In this document: piece after piece, positions 48,162 to 60,100 of the stretch
How positions within the stretch are numbered: the first letter of the stretch is position 1
How the letters are laid out: every line of letters begins with the position of its first letter
Assembly: GCA_008694505.1 (NCBI GenBank)
Contig: VZDJ01000219.1
Span: 6,737,089-6,801,088 of the forward strand
Length of the DNA: 64,000 nt
Direction: 5' to 3'
Origin: Cyanoderma ruficeps
Lineage: Eukaryota; Chordata; Aves; Passeriformes; Timaliidae
Translations under genes and position numbers: made by a program
The notes under the pieces: model-generated
Databases searched by the model: none
What the model was told of the DNA's origin: nothing
What the model saw: the letters and a program-made list of their open reading frames with translations, nothing else

Positions 48162-51100
48162 GTGAAGATTTTATTCCTAAAATAAATTGAATAGTGAACA
48201 GAACCATCAAGTATGAACCACTGGTCACTGTCATGTGTGCATGGAGGTGGTAATGGAGTTGGCAACCCAAAGAGCAATTTCCCTCCTTACTCCCCTTCTA
48301 GGGCTGGATATCACAGGACGCAGTGGAAGTTTAATGTTTCTAAGAGGACACTATAATGAGGAGGTTTGCTGCCAAGCAGGAGCTTGTCCCTTCCCAGGAA
48401 CTAACTGATGGAGGTGATTGCCATGATCAGGGACTGCTATTCAGGCCTGGACAATTTTATCCAGTCCTCCCTGTGTCTCACTGGTACCTTTTCTTCTCTA
48501 CCTGCTCGGAAACAGCTGCAGATGCTGAGAATTTAAAGCGTAGCCCTTAAGATCTAATGTAGTTGAAATGTCCATAAACACCTTGAGTCTCTTTAGAGAA
48601 CTCTGTGCCTGCCAAACTGTGCAGCTTAGTAGGATGTCTCATTATTCGTGGTGCTTCCCCCTCCTGCAGTCCATGATTATGTGAGAGCTGCGGGAAAAGT
48701 ACCTTTGAAGACTTCAGTACATCCTCAATGCCTGAACTGAAAAGGTAGTCAAGGAAACTAACTTAATTAAAAAGTTGAAAAACTTTTAATATTATTTAAG
48801 ATGACCTCAAGACTTGGAGCATGTCTGCAGCTTTTTTTTTTCCCAGCATTGGCAGGTAACAATATTGAAATATTATCAGATTTTTTTTCCTTGTTTCTTT
48901 ATATTGATAACCCAAGAGCATAGACTGCTCAGATGAAAGCTGTTGAACCTTAATCACCAGATTCTCTTTTATGGCTGAAATAAATCTCATTAGAAAACAG
49001 AAAAAAACCTAGTAAAACCAGTGGCATGATTCACCATGATGGAAATTCACTGATGGAAATAGGTTGCTTATAGAAGTCAAATTTTGGGTTTGAGTGGAGA
49101 TACCTATTGCACAGCTGACCAAGGATCAACTGAAACGGCTCCAGGCTAATAATCAGCAATTATCTCCCCTGCATATGTGTATATTAGGAGGATTACAAGA
49201 TAATTGATCTAGAAGAGCTCCAAGGATATGAGAGCTAATATTTTCTCGTACGTTGATTAAAACAGAAATTTCATTTTCTCTTCCTTCTCAGGGCTGGGTC
49301 TCCCACAGTATGGTTTGGGGGCTGCAGAGCTCCATCCATCACAGGAATGTATTTCTAACAGGTCGGTGCTGTACCCAGGTATATCTACGTAAGGTTTGTC
49401 ATTAGGATCAGAAATTGGAAGCAAATCTCGTGGGCAATTTGGTTTGTGCCGTGGTGTGGAGCTGCAGCACATGAACTGGATGGGTCACTAAAACCCCTCA
49501 GGGTTGGGACCAACCCCCCGAAACCCCCAGCCTGGGCACTGGGGAGAGCAGAGCTGCTGCAGCCACCAACCCCCCTCTGCCCACACACGCGTCAGGCAGC
49601 ACAACCCTCCCCCAGCTGATGAGTGAGGTTATTGCTGTCAGCACCAAACGAGATCTTAGGGACTTTCCACCATTTATCTTCTCATTGCCTCTCTCCTCCC
49701 CACAGGTGTACACTTGATACAGTCACTTTTCTCCAGGGGAAGAACCTGTTTTCCTGGTGGACAGGAATGATGACCCGCTCGCCTTCTGCTCCAGGCATCC
49801 ATCAAACCCAGCCTCTGTGTCCCCTGGAGTCTTAATTTTCCTCTTGACAGCAAAGACAAATGACTCCCCCAGGGCTATTTGCTCATGTCTGCTCAAGGTT
49901 TGTGTGACATTTCTTGAAGATGACCTGTTTTTTAAACACACAATGAGTTTTCTTTCCACTTCCACCTACCACTGTGAAGGCAGAGACAGATTTGCTTTAA
50001 GAAAACCTAATGGTGTCAATCTCTGACACGTCCTCCCTCTCTGTTTTCTGCTTTAGGCTTCTTCTGGTTCCCAGTTGTTGTAGCTGTAATTTTTTCCTGT
50101 ATTTGGGGTTGTCCTGCACAGATAAAGCAATATCTCATTGAGGTGCACCAACCGAAAGGAAATATATTTTAATTTTTTTTTTCAATCCAAGTTTTCCCAA
50201 ACTCACCCTGAAATCTGCCTTTTGGGTCCCCCAACACCACACCCCCAGATCCTAAATGATGGGGAGTACTCCTGTGGGGAATATTCCCCTGTCTCTAGGA
50301 TTATCCCACTCTCTCTGACCTCTTGTGAATACACAACATGAGAAGATGGGAGCTGTTTTTTGAGTCCTCAAACCAAAGCAAAGGGGTATTTTGTGTTGTT
50401 TGGGACAATGGTTCAACTGGGGTGCTCCAGGTGATGCAAGGAAACATTACACTGGGAACATTTGCTGTTAAGACAAAGGAATCACCAACTTTGTCAAAAG
50501 ACACTTGGATGGTTAATCTCCCTCATGTGTATTACTTCTAGGCTTTTAAGAGATTTTAAGACTTGGGGTTTTTTTGGTTCCTTACTTATCAGATATTTCT
50601 GGAAATGACAGCCATATTTGTAAGTGTCTCAAATACTATTTCCTTCCCAGTAATTTCTTTCCCAGAGTAAAGCAATAGCCGCTCACCTGCCAGCCCCTCA
50701 GCTGCTCACAGGTAGTTTGTTCTCTGCAAAGCTGTGCCTTGAACACAGCTCTCCTTCTCTCCAGCCACATGGAAGGAACCTGACCTCCGCATGCTGCCTG
50801 GGGGAGGCAGGCAGGCAACACAAGGAATCAAGAGCTGGTTTTATTATTGATATTTTCGTGATGAGGCATGCAGGGAAATAGGGAAAGAGTGCCTTCAATT
50901 CCCCCATTTTCTCATTTTGGAGAGCTTGTCTTTGCAATATAGCTCTGTAATGTCATCCTTGGTAAAAATGTCCTTCCCTTAATTTTCCTCTTCCCAGAAA
51001 ACTTGCCCTGCAGTACCATACACGGGACAGCCAGGTCTTGCACTGGAAATACCAAACACCCAGATTTGCAAGGAACCCTGCCAGCCCTGGCTATGATTAA

Positions 51101-51415
51101 ACCCCATAAAAAATGAAGGGACACTCTGGCCAGATCCATCTGGGTGTTGAAAGAGAGAGGAATGTGATTGCCACTTTCCAGTTTCCCTTGGCACAAGGAT
51201 TTTCCGTTCAGCGCATCCAGAGGATGGGAAATGGTGCTGGACCACCTGCATGCTGGCTGTGCTCAGTGGCCAGCACATCCCTCCAAGCATCAGCATTTCC
51301 AAACACAGCCCTGGGGTTACACAAAGTCTTTCTGATCCCACCTCAGTGACCCCAAGGCTACAAATGCTGCCATGGGACCTTCCTCACATTGGAAGGAGCT
51401 CCTTGTTCCCATAAA
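48162..51415. other. Non-coding single-copy-looking DNA
   Basis: No recognised gene or transposon. AT-rich at 48740-49040. A T-run lies at about 50170-50182. The short open frames are mostly overlapping minus-strand ones with no domain. Confidence 0.6.
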
Positions 51416-51480
51416 TCATAGAATCATAGAATAGTTTGGGTTGGAAGGGACCTTTAGAGGTCATTTAATCCAACCCCCAA
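51416..51480 (-). mobile_element. Short CR1 3'-end fragment
   Basis: Only about 65 bp of antisense CR1 end: atcatagaatcatagaatag, tttgggttggaagggacc and the tcatttaatccaaccccc block. The two tail octamers are well kept. The element is extremely 5'-truncated. Confidence 0.93.
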
Positions 51481-53387
51481 ATGGAAACATTGCAATTTGG
51501 GCACTCTACCATGCAATAATCACACCCTGGATAGCTGTGAGTTACAGTGCAAAGGGAAAAGGCCTCTCCAAAACCCCCTGCTTTGTCCTTTTACCATTTG
51601 TGTATGCGGCTGCTTAATATATATTGAATAATTTAAACAATCCACATGCCATAACATGCCCCCAAATGTTTTGTTGAGTGTTCCCAAATTTATTTGGCAT
51701 GTTTATCCTTCCATTCGTTAGGAAGGTGAATGTTCTTTGACTTCACCCTGTGCCTTTCAGCATTATTTTATGGAAATTCCTATTTCCTGCACTGAAAGAA
51801 ACCCTGATGATAATGAGAGTCTTGAAGCGTTTCAGACTAAGAAAAAGCAGATTGAGTCAATTCTTCATTTTGTTCTTAATCAAAACTAGTTGTGTGCATT
51901 TGCATCGACAATGAGCTCAGCACACAATGCTCCATATGGGCTTGGCTGCTGGCATTCAGTGAATGGCAGGAGCCACTGAAAAAGCTCCCTGGTTTTCAAA
52001 GATTTAGAGATGACCTTGCAAAAGTGTCATTTGTCACTGCCTTCCTTGTCCAGAATCACTAGGAAAATCCCTGGGAACAGGCTATGGAATTGCAGAGGCC
52101 AGTTCTCACAGGCCAAAGCAGCACAGCAGCACTTGCCTACAGGGAGACAGTGGGAAATGAGAAACTGGAAGCTTTTAATGGAGCCCCAAAATATTCCTTT
52201 TCATGATTCTTTATCTGGATATTAATCTTCTACTTCAGATGTTACTCATTTTTCAGTATTATACCAACTCTACCATAAATATGAATGCAAACAAGCTATG
52301 GCCCATTAATCTGGACACCTATTTGCCATTCCAAAGTGTCTGAAACACTTGGAAATAACCCACAAACTTTTGCTGCTCCCCAGTTCAGACCTGATCTCGC
52401 AGAAACCCCTTCATGCTAATTCCAGTGCAGTTATACCCAGGAGGTATCCACATATGTGCCATTTTAGGGCCAGGTCCTCATTTTTGAGCACATTAACAAC
52501 CCCCAGCAGGGCTGTGGTGCACAGACTTTGCAAATCAGTTCTGCAGAGCATGAACAATTAGAAGAGAGAGGGATGGAGAGTCACACAGGCATCCCTGGTT
52601 GTGCTGTCCTGAGTGGCTGGACAAGTTCTGCTCAGGAAGGATTTATTTCGACTCATTTTGGTCTGTGGCTGTGAGAGGCTTGCAAAACCTTTCACCTTCT
52701 TTCCCTGGAGTCATGTATATTTTATGAGAAATTTAAGAATTACCTCTTATTAAAATGGGGATAGTGTAATTACCAATAAAAAGCAGATGTTATGGCATGA
52801 CTAAATGCTTGAAAATGTGTATGTAGCAAGTAAAACATACAAGCACATCCAGACTTTTCACTGAGACAATAAAAATTGTCTTTGTTGAAACAAACTGGCC
52901 AAGTCACAGAGGTCTCAAGTCACAGGGAAATCATTGCAGAAAACACAGAAAGGCTCCACAAAAGAACAGCTTTTCTCCCACTGATCTCAGCAGCAAAATG
53001 AGACAGAGAACTCCCATCGCTGCTCACCTTGCCCATGTCAGGAGGTGTTGGGAAAGGTGTCCTGTTAAAGCAGCAAAACTCACCGTGCTGAGAACATCCT
53101 TCCCCTCCCTGCTGTAATGAGCTGTAATTAGTGAGCTCCCTGACACCTCCAGCACCTCTCAAGGGTCCACAACCCACCTGCAGCAGTCAAGACCATTCCC
53201 TTGGATCAGTCCCAAGTATTTTGGCAAGGCGTATCAGGAGCAATCTGCGTAGGCTGACTTTTGAAACAGGAATGTGCAAATTGCATGTAAATGGAATTGT
53301 TCAACAAATCTGTTCAGGCAGTCCCAGGGTTCAGAAATTTCTGCTGAGCTCCAAACTTCCTCTCCTTTCCTTTCCTGAAAATTGCAA
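51481..53387. other. Non-coding single-copy-looking DNA
   Basis: No recognised gene or transposon. AT-rich DNA lies at 52680-52890. Nothing else was identified. Confidence 0.6.
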
Positions 53388-53707
53388 TTATTGCTCTCTA
53401 CAGGTACCTGAAGGGAGGTTGTGGCAAGGTGAGGGTTGCCTCTTTCCCCGGGGAGCTAGAGATAAGACAAGGGGAAATGGCCTCAAGTTGCACCAGGGGA
53501 GGTTCACATTGGATATTATGAAAAATTTGTTCACTGAAAGAGTGGTTGAACATTGGAAGAGGCTGCCCAGGGAAATGGAGGAGTCATCATCCCTGAAAGT
53601 GTTCAAAAAATGAGTAAATGTGGCATTCACAGTATGATTACTCAGTCAGAGGTTGGGCTTTATGACCTTGGAAGTCTTTTCTAATCTTAATGATTCAATA
53701 ATTCTAT
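53388..53707 (+). mobile_element. CR1 LINE fragment with ORF2 tail remnant
   Basis: A sense copy from tattgctctctacaggtacc to the tail aatgattcaataattctat. The ORF2 C-terminal stretch is still readable to its stop near 53613 ([15 protein letters not shown], then [13 protein letters not shown] and VFKK), but the upstream part is in another frame. It is 5'-truncated and inactive. It is of the same subfamily type as the + strand copy at 13222-13675. Confidence 0.95.
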
Positions 53708-54951
53708 TGTGGCTTTTTACCACAAAATAGTTTTTAAAGGTGCATTCATTTTGCAGAAGCACCTTTGCAGCTCAGGACGTGTGTGGGTGTCAGGCTGTGG
53801 GTATAACTCTGGGGGCACAGGAAGATCTGTGCCTTGGGAGCTGCAGGGACAGTGGGAGCTGGAGGTGAGAGCTCAGCACCCAGGGTTGCAGGAGGGCCTG
53901 GAACACCACAGCAGACATGGGCTGGTGCTCACCCCTGACCACTCATCTCCAAATCTCAAGTCTGAGTTTTGGAGTAGCTCTCTATCCCAAAGCCCATGCC
54001 CTGCCCCAAGCCCAGTGGTTCAGGGTACACTGGAGGCAGCAGAGACCTCCCCATTTTCCCCTAATTCCCTCCCATATTCAGTCATTATTTCCTCTGCACA
54101 CCAATTCCGTATTTCAATTTGAAGGGAAAAAAGCACATCCAAATCCTCAGACTATTCTTGACCCTTCCGGAGTGTTAACTCACTGGAGGAACCTCCAGCA
54201 CTGTGTGCTGCAGGCTGGAGGGGTTTGCCCCTGTTGGTTTGTACCAGCATCAGTTCTGTCACTCTCTGAAATGAAACTAAGATGTGCATAAGCAGCCTTG
54301 ACAGCAATTAGTTCTGGCAGAACCTTTGTGGTAATGAATTTCAATGATGGTGAAGTTTTGGGTGTCTGAACACTTCATTAGCTGCCAGCATATCTGACTG
54401 TTGCAGCTGAGAAATCACATTATAATAAACCACTTTTTACTGCAGGCAGCATCCACGATAATATATGGGATGAATAATAATAGTCCATTCAAAATCGTTC
54501 CTGTGCTTTAGAGCTTTGGAATTTCAGTAAATAGATCAAATACTATGCAGAAATGAATCTTATTCAGAATTTCTCCATTACTCAGCTATTTATGAGCATT
54601 TTTAATGTATTGTCAGAGAAGTTGCTCCACTCTATTACAGTTGCCAGCTAAACTCTGAAATACAGACATGTTGATGCAGAAATAAGAAAAATCATCTCTA
54701 ATGTAGCAAAATGTATTTTAAGTTTAAATGGAGGAAAATACATAGTAACTATTTCAGTGTGAAATATCATCAAGTTTGTCTCTTTCTTTTTATTTACAGC
54801 ATAAATTCTTTTTTTAAAGTATGGAAATATATGGCTTAGAAATACCTTAAAAGGCACAATTGAGGCATTCTCATGCTTTCTTCTATGTTTATAAACCAGA
54901 AATGCATTATCATAAGGGCAGATACTGGGAGAGCAGCTTTGTGCACAGGCC
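53708..54951. other. Non-coding single-copy-looking DNA
   Basis: The left half is GC-richer with overlapping open frames (53709-54291) and no domain. The right half (54400-54950) is AT-rich and repeat-free, of the kind that often holds conserved non-coding sequence, though this cannot be tested here. Confidence 0.55.
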
Positions 54952-55225
54952 AATAGTGATGGGACAAGGGGGGAAGGTTTTTAACTAAAAAAGAAGATAT
55001 TTAAGTTAGGAGTTAGGAAGAAGTTTTTTTACTCAGAGGGTGGGGAGGCCCTGGCACAGGTTGCCCAGAGAAGCTGTGGCTGCCCCATCCCTGGGAGTGT
55101 TCATGGTCAGGTTGGATGGGGCTTGGAGAAGCCTGGGATAGTGGCACGTGTCCCTGCCCATGGCAGGGGGCTGGAATGAGATGAGAATTAAAGTTCCTTC
55201 CAACCGAAACCACTCTGTGATTCTG
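54952..55225 (+). mobile_element. CR1 LINE fragment, 3' end
   Basis: Sense copy: tagtgatgggacaagggggg, gttaggaagaagttttttta, ctggcacaggttgcccagag, gaagctgtggctgccccatc, ccctgcccatggcaggggg, and the tail ctctgtgattctgt. Confidence 0.95.
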
Positions 55226-56818
55226 TTGCAATAAAATGGAATGTTACTTATCACTGTCTTTGCAAAAATTAGCATGAAAATGAAAAAAAATATTGCATTA
55301 ATCTGAAGCTATTTCTATTACAATTTATCCTTTTGAATGTGTCACTTTGGCTGCTGGTCACATTGCTGGAAGTCCATCAAACATTCTCTCCTACCCCAGA
55401 GAAGAAGGAGGTGAAGGCAGGTGATGTCTGGTTTCTCAGGGCTTGTCTCAGCAGCTCATTACCTCACCGGCAGAAATAAAGCAACTGATGCTTCTTTAGA
55501 AAGTAGCCAGGCCACCTGCAGCATCCCAGTAAAGCCAGAATGCCCACAGGTCTGTACTGGGGAGGAGGAAAGGGACAGCTCTGCCAGCAGGGAGCTGGGG
55601 TGGGTGGGGTGTTCTCCCTCTGTGATGCTCCCCTGGAATTCCATCACCATGGCAGCCAGAGACGCAGGATGATGGTTCTCTCCCTGCTGGCTTTCCTCTT
55701 CCTGGATTCTTCTTGAGTATGTGATGACTTTGAAAATATCCTTTGTCTCACCCTTACATTACGTTACCCCATGGGTAGGTTCAGGCCCACTCCAATGAGA
55801 TATTTGTAAGGGATCCTTAAAGCGCAAAAAACCTTAGAGACAGGACTTTAAGTAAGAAAAAAAGCAGGAGAAAATCAGTGTGGGTGGGGAAATAACAGCA
55901 CCAGAGTAGCAAATAGCCAAGAAGCAAAGAAATTTTCTAGTGCAGAAATATTTCTGTGTGTTTACGTGTAACAGCAGGACGACTTTTTTCCCCCCCAATA
56001 AAATAGTACCATATATAGCAATGATCTGTTAAAATAACTTTTCAAATAAAGACAGAGATAGAAGAATAATTGATTTGAAACTTCAAACTGTTTTAAAGAT
56101 CTGAATTGCATATGCCCATTTTGGCTGTACAGAAAACTCAGAAAGAATGTATCTGGAGGAGAGGAGGATTCTACAATATTGTTTGCAGGCTCTACCCAAA
56201 TTTCAATGTTCTTCCATTTCCAGAATGCTCATAATCACTGCCGACCTACAAAGATTTTCAGGAGAACATAATTCACCCTAAATAGCCCAAGGCTGTGGGA
56301 GTTCTTTTCTTTGGCTTGAAATCTTCCAAGGCAGCTCATGAAATCTGATGTAAGTTTAACCTCAAATGAGGAAAAAACACTCTCTCTGCCATGGTTTCAC
56401 AGAGTGCTGAACAGTAGCCTGTGAAAAATCAAGTAGTGAGGCTGGGGTTGTTTTCTGAGCTCTGTTATTGCTGCTCTTAATCAACAAGGAGAAAACACCA
56501 AATTGCATATTTTTCCTGTGTAAACTGCTAAAGACTGCTTGAGAATATAGGAACTAACTTGGTATTTAAATTTAATTGAAAACCCTATATGAGAAAATAT
56601 TTCAAGACTCAAGAAAAAAGAGCTGAAAGACAATGTGAAATCCTTACAATCCTCAGTCTTTAACTGGCCTGACTGTCTCTCAGCAGTGGCTGAGATGCCC
56701 TGGCCTGGGTGTACAGCAGGACAGATCAGTACTGGGGACTGACTTTGCTTGTGGCCCTTGCCCATTGATGGCACAATTTTATCATGTTTAATCAAATACA
56801 AATACGAATTTATTTCAG
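55226..56818. other. Non-coding DNA upstream of a candidate exon
   Basis: No recognised gene. A G-quadruplex motif is at 55590-55609. AT-rich DNA spans 55900-56640. The right end is the pyrimidine-containing acceptor of the exon candidate at 56819. Confidence 0.55.
55590..55609 (+). other. Canonical G-quadruplex motif
   Basis: Four G-runs (GGG, GGGG, GGG, GGGG) are separated by loops of 4, 1 and 1 nt. Short loops favour a stable quadruplex on the + strand. I see no gene start next to it. Confidence 0.7.
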
Positions 56819-57179
56819 GATGTGGAGACAGAAAAACACCACAGCTCCATCATCCTGCCCAGGAGACCTGGAAAACATGCCCCTGATCAGAGACAGTGCT
56901 GAAGACTTGAATCCCAAACTCCTGCTTTGCAATGACCAGCCTGGCCCAGATTCCCAGGGCTTGGACCTGAAGTACCTGCCCTACTACAGAACATCCCATA
57001 TCTGTGTTTGCCCAACATCTCACACAGAAAGAGAAAAAAGCTCCAATGAAGGCAAGGCTAACAATAACCAGGATGAGAAAGTGAGTTATTCAGCCACTCC
57101 ACAGGATATTTTCCACATTGTGGGACATCTGAAGAGCTTCTTCGCCAACCTCTCACATACAGATTATGTATATGGTTAA
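56819..57179 (+). CDS. Candidate 3'-terminal coding exon, unknown protein
   Basis: An acceptor (aatttatttcag, AG at 56817-56818) opens into about 120 codons ending at TAA (57177-57179). The frame enters with one base of a split codon (phase 2) and reads MWRQKNTTAPSSCPGDLENM onward, then a LPYYRTSHICVC segment, and ends FFANLSHTDYVYG. Codons favour C or G in the third position, unlike the surrounding AT-rich DNA. There is no signal peptide, membrane segment or domain I recognise. The composition (Asn, Ser, Asp, Tyr) would suit a cytoplasmic or extracellular tail, which is only inference. AATAAA signals at 57946 and 58046 could end its transcript. A donor-like AAA|GTGAGT at 57080/57081 allows an alternative internal exon (56819-57080). 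Confidence 0.35.
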
Positions 57180-60100
57180 ATTGAGTTAAACACCTGCAAA
57201 TTACATTCAGGGGAACTCACCTTGAATATTTCTAAAATGGGTAGGAAGGAAGGAAGAGAGGCATATCAAACTTTCTCAAAATTCAGCCCTTAGGAGCAAA
57301 ATGATGACTTGTGCTCTGAGAACACAATGCAGGAGCAGAGCTACCTGCAAGGATGAGATACCTGAGGCAGCCCTTGCAAGGTCCCTCTCCCTTGAAACAA
57401 CCTGTGGCCCCCAGACTGCTGCTGCGTGGGACACTGTTGGCTCTGGGTGGGACTGTCCTGCTGCTGCAGGGACCTGCTGTGTTCCCAACATCCCATCATC
57501 CCACCTCAGCTCTCGCTCCTGTACATGTTTATTTCCAGAGCATCCTGCCAAGTTTGGAGCTGAGAACGAGGACAATTTCTCCTGCAAGCAAGGAAGAGGC
57601 CCCAGCAGAGGAGCTCCTGGGAGCCAGCAGCTCTGCCCTCTGCCTGCCCACGGCCTCCCTGCCCAGAGGGCTCCCACACCTGAGCCAGCCCCCTCCCTGC
57701 TCCGGGTACTTCCCTTACTACAGGACACAGGGAGGGATTTGCACTGGCTCACTTCAAAGAAAAGCATCCTTCACCAGGATAGAAGGTCTGGAGAGCAGAG
57801 GGGGAGGACAAAGGAGAGGATCAGCTGTTTGGAATAGCCGTGAGAGCTGCTTGGTGTCCTGAGAAGAAAGAAGGGGGTTTGTGAATGCACATGTGAAGGA
57901 GAAACTCTTGAAACCTATGACAACATGAAAATCTGCATGAATTTGAATAAAATGAAAATATTCCTTCTCTCAAAAAAACCCACAAGTGATATCCCAGACT
58001 GTGTAATGGAAACAGAAAGAAGCAGAGCAGGAGCTTGGGAAATCCAATAAAATTTCTCTAGATGTGAGGAAGAGAACTGTGCTTCTCTGTAGCTAATCCC
58101 AAAGGCGAGATGCTCACTCAAGGGATGTGCAGCTATGGGAAATGGCCAATGGGAAAAAAAATCATTTAAATCTAAGTTTCTTGGAGGAATTAAAAAGAGA
58201 TAAATTTCCAGTTGGGATTGGGAAATACATTTCCTTTCCCCCTCACTACAATCCTTCCATTGTATTACTGGCATCTGTTAGACCGGAGCACAACAGCCAT
58301 ACACAGGAGGAAAAAACCCATTTTTATTTAAATTCTTTGTCAATATGATTTTTTTAACACATTTCCATTATGTCTGTCTTCATTTCACTTGCACAGTCAG
58401 TAATGAAAATACTCTTGATTACTTTAATATGTGCAACTAGGAGCTTCTATAAACATCAGTTTTGATGCTGGAAAACTGGAAACAGCGTCTAGAAACTTTT
58501 TGGCATTGGTGAATCTTGACTGATTTACACCAGATGAGGATCTAACCAAAAAAGGTCAGCTCAGTATTTTCTCTGCAGTTGTGAAATCTTGCAGCATCCT
58601 CTCCTCACTGCCAAATCTGGAACCTGGGGGCCTGACTTTGTTTTCCCCTGGAAACGGGCCATTGTTCGTGCCCAAATCCCCGGGCCGGGCACTGGGCTTC
58701 TGCCGCCTAGAATTCCGCGATAATCAGAATTCCTCCCAGATGCCAACTATGTCACCTTCTCGAGACACCACACGAGTGGATGAAGCATGGCTCTTTCCCA
58801 TCCCTTCACTGTGCATAGACAATTTCTGCTCAAAACAACTGAGTTTGCTCCAACCAGACAGTGAATCTTCAAGTGTTTCTATAATGATCACACACTGCTA
58901 TGACAGTGTCTTGACAGGCTGTGTCTAAATGAACCAGTGTCACCTATTTTAAGGATCAAAGAAGAAAAGCACATCACAGTTCACTATTTCACATCTCCAT
59001 AGTTAGACTGGTTTTCCCTGTGGTAAGTGTGACGCTGAGACCAGGAATGCTGCAGCCACACAAGGTACATGATGGTTTTAATAATAATTTCTGCTCACAC
59101 TGAACTTCAGTGGTTTTTGACCAGTTGGGAAGGGATTTTGGTTAGATGCTGGAAATCAGCAGAGCTCCCAGACAGGAGCTTTGCTCCCAGTCTTTCCCCT
59201 GGGCACTGCTCAGGATGAAGGGGTGCCTCACCCCCAGGTTTTTAAAAAATGTTACAAAACCTGGGGTCAGCCAGACTGCTGAAAATTCATCCCAATGTCC
59301 TCACACAGCTGGTCCAGCTGGAATCAGGAATGCAGCTAGAGCACTAAGCATGCCTTCTGCATCCCTGCATTCCCATGGGCACTTCAGTACCTTCCTGCCA
59401 CCTTCCCGCTGAACAACAAGATAAATCAGATTCCAGATGATTAAGATGACTCAGTCAGACTGTTTGAAACAGCTTCTGGTTTTAAGCACAAAGGAGGCTG
59501 ATGTCTTTGGGTACACTGAAAGAAAGCCATGCAAAATAGAGTGAGATTATCCAAACTCAAGGGATCAGGCAGAGGAGGAAAGGAATTCTGTCTGAAAAGC
59601 AGGTGTGGATTGTTCTGAGAATATTAAATTCAGCATTTCCATAAATTTGGCATATTAAAATACTTTGAATGGTGTAGTATCAAATCCACAAATCTGCCTG
59701 ATTTTTACTAGATAGAAATTAGCTGCTTTCTATTGGCTGTACTTGATAATTTATGGGAACAGTGAACATCAGATATCAAGGATTTGGGAGATGAGAATAT
59801 TACAAGCTTTATGCTCACGGATCAGAGAAGCCTAATTTTAATCAAAAGCTGGCAAATATCATATCATATGTTACCATCTTGAAAGCAGAGCGGAGCAAAA
59901 CTCATGATTCTAATGTGTTTTCCATACAGTCTTGCTCAGATGTAAAAAGGAAAGGATAGAGAGCAGTGCTGGAAGCTCCCGTGTTTCTCTCTAAGGTTTA
60001 TAGTACTTTATGACTTTTCCACATAGTTAACATCCTGTACACAGGCAGCAAACGATTTTTCTCAAACTGCTCCACGGATCAGGTTCCTGCCTTAGTGAGG

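Noticed and set aside
53131..53613. 160-codon plus-strand frame taken as a gene
   Set aside because: Its C-terminal third is the ORF2 tail of the CR1 copy at 53388-53707. The rest is unrelated upstream sequence read through by chance.
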